This document shows, piece by piece, positions 1-4,606 of a stretch of 5,475 nt of DNA. Positions within the stretch are counted from its first letter, which is position 1, and each line of letters starts with the position of its first letter. Source of the stretch: SAR202 cluster bacterium (GTDB lineage: Bacteria; Chloroflexota; Dehalococcoidia; UBA3495); NCBI GenBank assembly GCA_009392775.1, contig VFFT01000134.1:1-5475 (forward strand). The letters run 5' to 3'. The notes beneath the pieces were generated by a model. It was given only the letters and a program-made list of their open reading frames with translations, was not told the DNA's origin and searched no databases. The translations under genes were made by a program, and so were the position numbers.

Positions 1-1043
1 GTGGCTCGTCCTCAGGCTCCGCGGCGGCCGTGGCCGCCGGTGAGGTGGATATCTCCTTTGGCGGCGACCAGGCCGGCTCCATTCGTATCCCGGCGGCTTA
101 CTCCGGTACTGTCGGACACAAGCCTACATTCGGCTTGGTGTCTCACTTCGGGATCAGCTTCGGCTCAGACCAGAGTATCGACTACACTGGTCCGTTGACT
201 CGCACTGTGGAGGATGCGGCGGCTACACTCCAGGCTACTGCGGGTTACGACCCTTACGATCCGCGTCAAACGCGAGACATTCCCATCGGCATTGATACGC
301 TTAGCCATTTGGCTGACGGTGTGTCCGGCCTTCGTATCGGTGTGCTAGAAGAAGGATTCGACGATGCCGAGGTCGAGGTGCGTGACCTGGTGATGGCGGC
401 AGTGGATGTACTCGCTGAGGCAGGGGCTGACGTTTCCCGAGTGTCCGTTCCAGAGCACCACACGGTCAGAGCGGCCTACGCCGCGCTGACGGGAGAAGGG
501 GCGCTTGCCGTTCTGAAAACTGGGTTCTTCGGTGCTTTCACTAGGACATACTACCCAGATTCTGTTATCAGCGCAGTTAACAAACTGTGGGATAATCAGG
601 CCGATGTCCTAGCGCCTCGTAGCAAGCTGTCGCTCATAGCCGGCGAATTGGCCCGTCGTAATTACCATGGCCGTGCGTACGCCAAGGCTCAAAATGTGCG
701 CCCCACATTTATCAAAGCCTACGACGCAGTATTATCTGACGTTGACGTGCTGGTTATGCCTACTTGTATTACGACGGCGCCTAAGAACCATACTCCAGGC
801 ACCTATCTCGAGGCTCTGGAGGCGAATCTTGCGGCAATCCACTCCACCGGCTCTCGAAACACAATGCCATTCAATTACACTGGCCACCCAGCGCTCGCTC
901 TTCCTGTGGGCAAGTCGTCCGATGGTCTCCCAGTAAGCATGCAACTCGTTGGGCGTTTCCTAGACGACCCGCTCCTTATGAGGACCGCTTACACATACCA
1001 ACAAGCGATCGACTGGGACAAGATCATTGGTGTAGCTTCTTGA
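1..1043 (+). CDS. Amidase (amidase signature family), 5'-truncated by the window edge
   Basis: Hydrolyses a carboxylic amide to acid and ammonia, probably in the cytoplasm. The reading frame is open from the left edge (first full codon at 3) to TGA at 1041-1043, giving 346 residues. Residues 1-9 read GSSSGSAAA and residues 20-30 read GGDQAGSIRIP, the core of the amidase signature. By alignment from memory with FAAH (Ser217/Ser241), Ser26 is the nucleophile and Ser2, exactly 24 residues earlier, is the cis-serine. The catalytic lysine must lie upstream of the window. Further family marks are GHKPTFGLV, the GPLTRTVEDAA segment, DVLVMPT and the C-terminal TGHPALALPVG and DGLPVSMQLVG blocks. The pattern is closest to Rhodococcus-type amidases of about 500 residues, so roughly 150-180 residues are missing. 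Ala24 replaces the usual first Gly of the GGS oxyanion loop. Arginine codons are mainly CGT (9 of 17), unlike the genes to the right. Substrate unknown; family assignment very secure. Confidence 0.95.
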   Translation, partial: GSSSGSAAAVAAGEVDISFGGDQAGSIRIPAAYSGTVGHKPTFGLVSHFGISFGSDQSIDYTGPLTRTVEDAAATLQATAGYDPYDPRQTRDIPIGIDTLSHLADGVSGLRIGVLEEGFDDAEVEVRDLVMAAVDVLAEAGADVSRVSVPEHHTVRAAYAALTGEGALAVLKTGFFGAFTRTYYPDSVISAVNKLWDNQADVLAPRSKLSLIAGELARRNYHGRAYAKAQNVRPTFIKAYDAVLSDVDVLVMPTCITTAPKNHTPGTYLEALEANLAAIHSTGSRNTMPFNYTGHPALALPVGKSSDGLPVSMQLVGRFLDDPLLMRTAYTYQQAIDWDKIIGVAS

Positions 1044-1064
1044 TCTGGCTACATTTTTAAGCAT

Positions 1065-1097
1065 AAAACCGGTCCTAGATGGACCGGTTTTTGTTTT
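1065..1097 (+). terminator. Intrinsic (rho-independent) terminator of the amidase gene
   Basis: A perfect 11-bp stem, AAAACCGGTCC (1065-1075) with GGACCGGTTTT (1081-1091), encloses a 5-nt loop TAGAT and runs into a T-rich tail (TTTTTGTTTT, 1088-1097). It begins 22 nt after the amidase stop codon. In the opposite direction the stem ends with only four T residues, so it might also stop transcripts of the convergent MFS gene, but less efficiently. Confidence 0.9.
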
Positions 1098-1207
1098 GAG
1101 TTAGTTTTATCTGCTACAAAACTCTTTTCATATTTTTCACGCTCAAAAAAGAAAAGACTCGACACTTATTTGAGACGGAGGGATTTTTGCATATGAAACT
1201 TATAACA

Positions 1208-2521
1208 CTATTTCTGAGGTTTTGGTTCAACTATGCGTACGGCCCATATAGTTCCAATTGACAGTAGTAACAGTATAGCTGCTATCCAGTAGGCTAGTTC
1301 ATAGTTTCCGTTTATGTCGAATAGCAATCCTGTTAACACTCCTCCCACTGCTGTTCCGAGGTTGCGTCCTGCTTGTACAGCACCCATAACAGACCCCAAG
1401 ATATTGGACGGATAAACGTCTGCAGCTTTGGCGCCAATAAGTAATCCGCTTACACCATCACTTAAACCGGTCAGAGCTACGAATATTATTAACGCCCACA
1501 TGTTAGCTCCTCCAGTAAACAGCAAGACTACCACTATCGCGGCAAACGTCATGCCTATCCCTATAGAGAAAACAACCTCTCTCCCGATCTTATCTGACAG
1601 TATCCCAAATGCTGGTCTTGCCCCTATTCCAAATAAGCCTGCAGCGCCAATGGCGGCAGCAGACTGCATTTCTCCATAGCCAGCCAGAACGAAGAACGCG
1701 ATTATATGCAAGTTTGTCATTTGATTGGAAACAGCTGCCGTTCCTCGTGCTAATAACAACATCCAAACTGCTGGTTCCTTTAACGCGTTAAACTTGTAGG
1801 CATCGTTCGCTATGTCTTTTGATTGAACGGTTGTATCTACAGGCGATTGAGAGGTTTCAGCCTGGATAGGGATTGGGGACACGTTTTCAGGGTCAGGTAA
1901 TTTCGCAACTGCATCGGGAGGTCGCTTTTGGAGTAGAAAGTTCAACGGTGCGGCCATTAGGAAAAATAAAATACCAAAAACTCTAAATCCCGCTCTCCAA
2001 CCATAGTTATTTATGATGAATTGCAGCAACGGGGGTGTTATAGCTTGGCCTGCGGAAGTCCCAGAATCAGCAATTCCGAGAATAACTCCTTTCGATTTGG
2101 GGAACCATGGAGCTAATATGGCGATCGTTGAGAATGAGCCGATAGAAGTGTGACCCACTGCAGATATCAGGCTATAAAATATAAATAGCTGCCACAGATG
2201 GTTGACCATACTGCTGGCCCACCATCCGAACAGAATAACTATACCGGCTAAGAGAAACATGTATTTGGGACCGATAATATCGAGGATTTTCCCAAGTATA
2301 GGAGCAGCCAATCCACCGAAAACTCCGGCAGCGGAGAATATAGCAGCTGTCATGGCCGCGCTTCCGCCGAAGCCTTGCCTCAGAGCTGGGAGGAATACAG
2401 GTTGGCTTCTTGTGACGCCACCCTCTACAATTAAATTCCCGAAAGACAGCCCTAAAATTACCCAACCATAATTTCTATTAGGCTTTGTGATTTCCGGTTT
2501 TGTGCTTTCCGGTTGATCCAT
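1208..2521 (-). CDS. MFS transporter, monocarboxylate/oxalate-formate antiporter-like (MCT/OFA type)
   Basis: Inner-membrane secondary transporter of 437 residues, a normal MFS length. About twelve hydrophobic segments can be placed, roughly at 18-36, 54-77, 87-104, 109-137, 145-170, 176-197, then 250-280, 286-306, 315-337, 340-362, 372-400 and 408-428. A polar central loop (198-249) separates the halves. MFS loop motifs occur twice, as GKILDIIGPK (77-86) after helix 2 and GILSDKIGRE (306-315) after helix 8. The N-terminal YGWVILG is typical of the monocarboxylate/oxalate-formate group, which carries small organic anions; the actual substrate is unknown. The ATG at 2519-2521 is the only plausible start because an in-frame TAA lies two codons upstream (2525-2527). 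The best ribosome-binding site, AAGAAAGG (2537-2544), is 15 nt away, which is long and suggests modest translation. The gene is divergent from the nitroreductase gene and convergent with the amidase. Confidence 0.93.
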   Translation of the reverse strand: MDQPESTKPEITKPNRNYGWVILGLSFGNLIVEGGVTRSQPVFLPALRQGFGGSAAMTAAIFSAAGVFGGLAAPILGKILDIIGPKYMFLLAGIVILFGWWASSMVNHLWQLFIFYSLISAVGHTSIGSFSTIAILAPWFPKSKGVILGIADSGTSAGQAITPPLLQFIINNYGWRAGFRVFGILFFLMAAPLNFLLQKRPPDAVAKLPDPENVSPIPIQAETSQSPVDTTVQSKDIANDAYKFNALKEPAVWMLLLARGTAAVSNQMTNLHIIAFFVLAGYGEMQSAAAIGAAGLFGIGARPAFGILSDKIGREVVFSIGIGMTFAAIVVVLLFTGGANMWALIIFVALTGLSDGVSGLLIGAKAADVYPSNILGSVMGAVQAGRNLGTAVGGVLTGLLFDINGNYELAYWIAAILLLLSIGTIWAVRIVEPKPQK

Positions 2522-2552
2522 AGATTATTTGAAAGACCTTTCTTGATACTTT

Positions 2553-2582
2553 AGTTTAACCGTCACAGGCATGTATCTTCAA
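2553..2582 (-). promoter_or_regulatory. Candidate sigma70-like promoter for the MFS gene
   Basis: Read on the minus strand, TTGAAG (2577-2582) and TAAACT (2553-2558) are separated by 18 nt. Each matches the -35 or -10 consensus at four of six positions. It sits about 32 nt upstream of the MFS start codon. The match is weak and is offered as a candidate only. Confidence 0.22.
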
Positions 2583-2597
2583 ATCATAAGTAGTAAG

Positions 2598-2648
2598 ACG
2601 ACCAACGACATACTCGGATCTATGCTTGTCGGATGAATCAGTTGTCGT
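2598..2648. promoter_or_regulatory. Possible operator: repeated CGAC/GTCG half-sites
   Basis: In the 189-bp divergent region, ACGAC (2598-2602) and ACGACA (2605-2610) on the left face TTGTCG (2626-2631) and TTGTCG (2642-2647) on the right. CGACA (2606-2610) and TGTCG (2627-2631) form an inverted pair 16 nt apart. The outer pair is centred about 4 nt away from the inner one, so this is not one clean palindrome. Such clustering between divergent genes is what a repressor or activator site would look like, but no regulator gene is visible in the window. Confidence 0.25.
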
Positions 2649-2681
2649 GAGTTTTACCTGGCAGTAATATATCGCTATCAA
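2642..2681 (+). promoter_or_regulatory. Candidate promoter(s) for the nitroreductase gene
   Basis: Two overlapping weak sigma70-like options exist: TTGTCG (2642-2647) with TAATAT (2665-2670), and TTTACC (2653-2658) with TATCAA (2676-2681). Both have 17-nt spacers and match four of six positions in each box. The first overlaps the last GTCG half-site, which would fit repression. The sequence cannot decide between them. Confidence 0.28.
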
Positions 2682-2695
2682 TAAAAGTTTGTTGT

Positions 2696-2706
2696 GGAGG
2701 AAGGAG
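2696..2706 (+). promoter_or_regulatory. Strong ribosome binding site of the nitroreductase gene
   Basis: GGAGGAAGGAG contains two overlapping Shine-Dalgarno cores, the nearer ending 4 nt before ATG 2711 and the farther about 10 nt before it. It fixes the start codon and predicts efficient translation. Confidence 0.85.
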
Positions 2707-2710
2707 TAAA

Positions 2711-3148
2711 ATGAGTGAATACGTGCCGAGTTCGAGAGATTGGGTAAGAGAACAGGTAGAATTATATGAATCGACCGGTGGTAAAGAAGGTACTACACTC
2801 AGGGATACTGGTCTACCAGTAATTATAGTGACTAATACTGGTAATAAAACAGGGTTTGTAAGAAAAACTCCTCTTATGAGAGCAGTAGACGGCTCTAATT
2901 ATATTTTAGTAGCATCTCAAGGTGGAGCGCCTAAACATCCTGTTTGGTATTTTAACTTAAAGGCAAACAGGTCAGTAAAAATTCAGGACGGCTCGAATAT
3001 TTATGATATGGAAGTGAAAGAGATAACTGATCCTGATGAGAAAATGCGGCTTTGGGACATAGCCGTAGAGGCATATCCTCCTTATAGTGAATATCAATCA
3101 AGAACCACTAGAGTAATACCAGTTTTCTTGGCAGAGCCGGTTGGCTGA
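2711..3148 (+). CDS. Deazaflavin (F420)-dependent nitroreductase family protein (Ddn-like)
   Basis: Small split-beta-barrel flavin/deazaflavin oxidoreductase of 145 residues, complete and of usual family length. Aligned from memory with Mycobacterium tuberculosis Ddn it keeps the TGNKTG turn (43-48; TGRKTG in Ddn), a basic segment ending TPL, the VASQGGAPKHPVWYFNLKAN block (67-86) and the C-terminal AYPPYSEYQ (121-129). Tyr122, Tyr125 and Tyr128 match Ddn Tyr130, Tyr133 and Tyr136, and Ser69 matches Ser78, residues linked to the F420 and substrate pocket. Known relatives use F420H2 to reduce quinones, enones or nitro compounds; the substrate here is unknown. The start is well supported: ATG at 2711 follows GGAGGAAGGAG (2696-2706) by 4 nt. 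Eight of nine arginines are AGA or AGG, in contrast to the amidase. No signal peptide is seen. It is divergent from the MFS gene, and its stop codon lies 25 bp from the end of the convergent monooxygenase gene. Confidence 0.93.
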   Translation: MSEYVPSSRDWVREQVELYESTGGKEGTTLRDTGLPVIIVTNTGNKTGFVRKTPLMRAVDGSNYILVASQGGAPKHPVWYFNLKANRSVKIQDGSNIYDMEVKEITDPDEKMRLWDIAVEAYPPYSEYQSRTTRVIPVFLAEPVG

Positions 3149-3154
3149 TTTTTT
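3135..3154 (+). terminator. Weak candidate terminator of the nitroreductase gene
   Basis: AGCC (3135-3138), loop GGTT, GGCT (3143-3146) form a short 4-bp stem followed after two bases by six T residues (3149-3154). The stem overlaps the stop codon. It is short for an intrinsic terminator, but no better candidate exists in the 25-bp convergent gap. It has no T tract in the minus direction, so the opposing gene's transcripts may run into this one. Confidence 0.3.
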
Positions 3155-3173
3155 GTATTTTAGGAAACTATCA

Positions 3174-4355
3174 CTAAGATGTATCGGAACTCTTGGCCGG
3201 ATTAAACGCTGGCATGACATCTGATGCAAACCATTCAAGCTGGTCAAGTATGAGTTTGTGAGGAGTTCCGATGGGATGTGATACTGATATTCTTTCCAAT
3301 CCGGGGTATCTGTTTTCGAGTTCTTTTAGAGTATCAATTATCATTTCTGGTGTTCCACATAGGAATCCGCCTGCGGCAACAGATTGTTCTATTGTTGGGA
3401 GACCAGCAGTGGGCGCAAGAGACGGATTAGACATAGCAGCAATCTTTTCATCTGATAAACTTCTTACAAGTCGCAATGGTGCAAACATCTTGAGGTTTTC
3501 CTCGAAATATTTTGAAGCCTGAGAGATCGCTTTTTCCTTGCTTGAAGCCATGAACATTTGGTAACTGATGCTCAAATTTTCACCAAGAATAGTATCGTTT
3601 CCACATTTGGACTGTGCTTGCTTAAAGGATTCAACGGCCGTGTCCATGGCACTACCGTAGCCTAGCCCGCCTGACATGAGCCCCTTGATGCCATTCCTAG
3701 CCATGAAATCCAAACCTCTTGTATTTCCACTTGAAATAGGTTGCCAACATTCCACTGGTAAATGTTTAGGTCTAGGAACAAGGGTGATCTCTTTAAGATT
3801 GTATCCCCTATATGGGATATTTGGAGGAATAGTATAGTTTGGGCCTATGTGAGAAAAGGATCTCTTATTAAAAGCTTTTAAAATTATCTCTACTTGCTCT
3901 TCAAACAGATCCCGATTGGCTGGTTGGTCTAATAATGGTGCCCCAAAAGTTTCCACTTCTCTCGTATGATACCCCCGTCCCACACCGAATATAATTCTAC
4001 CTTTAGTGAGTATATCTGCAGTAGCGTAATCCTCGGCTAATCTAAGCGGATGCCACATCGGCGTTATATTGAAACCGCAGCCAAACTTAAGATTCTTGGT
4101 CAAATGGGCAAGATGAAGACTCAACATCAACACGTTTGGTATACATTCATATCCTTCTGTTTGAAAATGATGCTCGGCCATCCAAAATGTATCATAGCCA
4201 GATTTATCTAAAATTCGGGCTATAGCGAGAGCGTTGTCAAAAACACTTGAAAGGTGATCATCTGAAAAACTTCGGTCATTGACAGCAGTACCTGAGTAAC
4301 CGACATTGTCCATGTCGACATGTCCTGCATATGAACTATCAAACTTAGTGATCAT
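3174..4355 (-). CDS. LLM-class flavin-dependent oxidoreductase (bacterial luciferase-like monooxygenase)
   Basis: TIM-barrel flavin oxidoreductase of 393 residues, complete. Luciferase-family marks are the DTFWMAEHHF strand and loop (55-64, with Glu61-His62-His63 where luciferase alpha has its active-site acidic and histidine residues), the HPLRLAEDYATADILTKGR segment (102-120) running into IIFGVGRGYH (121-130), and the C-terminal FLCGTPEMIIDTL (331-343). The WMAEHHF and HPLRLAED pattern points to the FMN-using luciferase-alpha-like group rather than F420-specific enzymes, though cofactor choice cannot be proved. Relatives oxygenate small organic substrates using reduced flavin and oxygen, supplied by a separate reductase; the substrate is unknown. 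The start is set by an in-frame TAA at 4368-4370 and by AAGG (4362-4365), 6 nt before ATG (4353-4355). The gene is divergent from the hydroxy-acid oxidase gene and convergent with the nitroreductase gene. Many paralogues of this family are known in SAR202 Chloroflexota and actinobacteria, which supports the taxonomic guess. Confidence 0.93.
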   Translation of the reverse strand: MITKFDSSYAGHVDMDNVGYSGTAVNDRSFSDDHLSSVFDNALAIARILDKSGYDTFWMAEHHFQTEGYECIPNVLMLSLHLAHLTKNLKFGCGFNITPMWHPLRLAEDYATADILTKGRIIFGVGRGYHTREVETFGAPLLDQPANRDLFEEQVEIILKAFNKRSFSHIGPNYTIPPNIPYRGYNLKEITLVPRPKHLPVECWQPISSGNTRGLDFMARNGIKGLMSGGLGYGSAMDTAVESFKQAQSKCGNDTILGENLSISYQMFMASSKEKAISQASKYFEENLKMFAPLRLVRSLSDEKIAAMSNPSLAPTAGLPTIEQSVAAGGFLCGTPEMIIDTLKELENRYPGLERISVSHPIGTPHKLILDQLEWFASDVMPAFNPAKSSDTS

Positions 4356-4385
4356 GATTAGCCTTGATTAGTGTATTCATCTGGC

Positions 4386-4414
4386 ATTGTATATAGCTTT
4401 TAAGACACTGTAAA
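4386..4414 (-). promoter_or_regulatory. Sigma70-like promoter for the LLM oxidoreductase gene
   Basis: On the minus strand TTTACA (4409-4414) and TACAAT (4386-4391) are separated by exactly 17 nt, each matching consensus at five of six positions. This is the best promoter in the window. Transcription would start near 4378-4380, giving a leader of about 25 nt that holds the AAGG ribosome binding site. Confidence 0.55.
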
Positions 4415-4595
4415 ACCATGATCTAAATTATTTTGAGTGTGGCTACATCCGATTGTATTAGCTCTATAACCGCTATTTCACTACTTATTTACACTAATTA
4501 TCAGTTTTGAGGCTATATGCTGGGGTGGGACTTGAACGCTATACTAGTCTTAATACAAACTACTGTGGTAAATGCTATCAATCCAATTCGGATCC

Positions 4596-4600
4596 GGAGG
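4596..4600 (+). promoter_or_regulatory. Ribosome binding site supporting the TTG start of the hydroxy-acid oxidase
   Basis: GGAGG lies 6 nt before TTG 4607, ideal spacing. An in-frame ATG at 4517 with GAGG (4509-4512) 4 nt before it is the competing start. It would add 30 residues absent from the family's usual N-terminus, so the TTG is preferred. Confidence 0.75.
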
Positions 4601-4606
4601 AATAAA

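Larger units (their letters stand above)
4356..4606. other. 251-bp divergent intergenic region between LLM and hydroxy-acid oxidase genes
   Basis: Besides the minus-strand promoter, this region holds two unsupported plus-strand -10-like boxes, TATAAC (4465-4470) and TATACT (4540-4545), neither with a good -35. A weak pair, TTGAGT (4433-4438) and TATTAG (4456-4461), has 17-nt spacing. A 9-bp inverted pair, ATTAGTGTA (4367-4375) and TACACTAAT (4490-4498), spans much of the region. The reverse complement of 4518-4537 resembles the T-loop and 3' end of a tRNA, but no whole tRNA folds. The true promoter of the oxidase gene is not decided. Confidence 0.6.

Noticed and set aside
1..198. Frame-1 open frame at the left edge starting GTG or ATG-like
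   Set aside because: It overlaps the amidase signature in another frame and encodes an Arg/Pro/Ser-rich sequence typical of a shadow of a GC-rich gene.
1119..1176. Hairpin TCTTTTC/GAAAAGA or CTCAAA/TTTGAG as a terminator of the MFS gene
   Set aside because: The stems are short and AT-rich with loops of about 20 nt, and no T tract follows in the minus direction. The AT-rich composition explains them.
2172..2471. Alternative open frames on both strands inside the MFS gene
   Set aside because: The 437-residue MFS frame has paired MFS motifs and twelve helices. The other frames give low-complexity proteins without family features.
4356..4371. Direct repeat GATTAG...GATTAG upstream of the LLM start
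   Set aside because: Only six bases in two copies; expected by chance, and it overlaps the ribosome binding site.
4518..4600. Possible complete tRNA on the minus strand
   Set aside because: T-loop-like TTCAAGT and a D-loop-like AATTGGAT are present. The T-stem, acceptor stem and a 7-nt anticodon loop cannot be formed, and distances are about ten nt too long.
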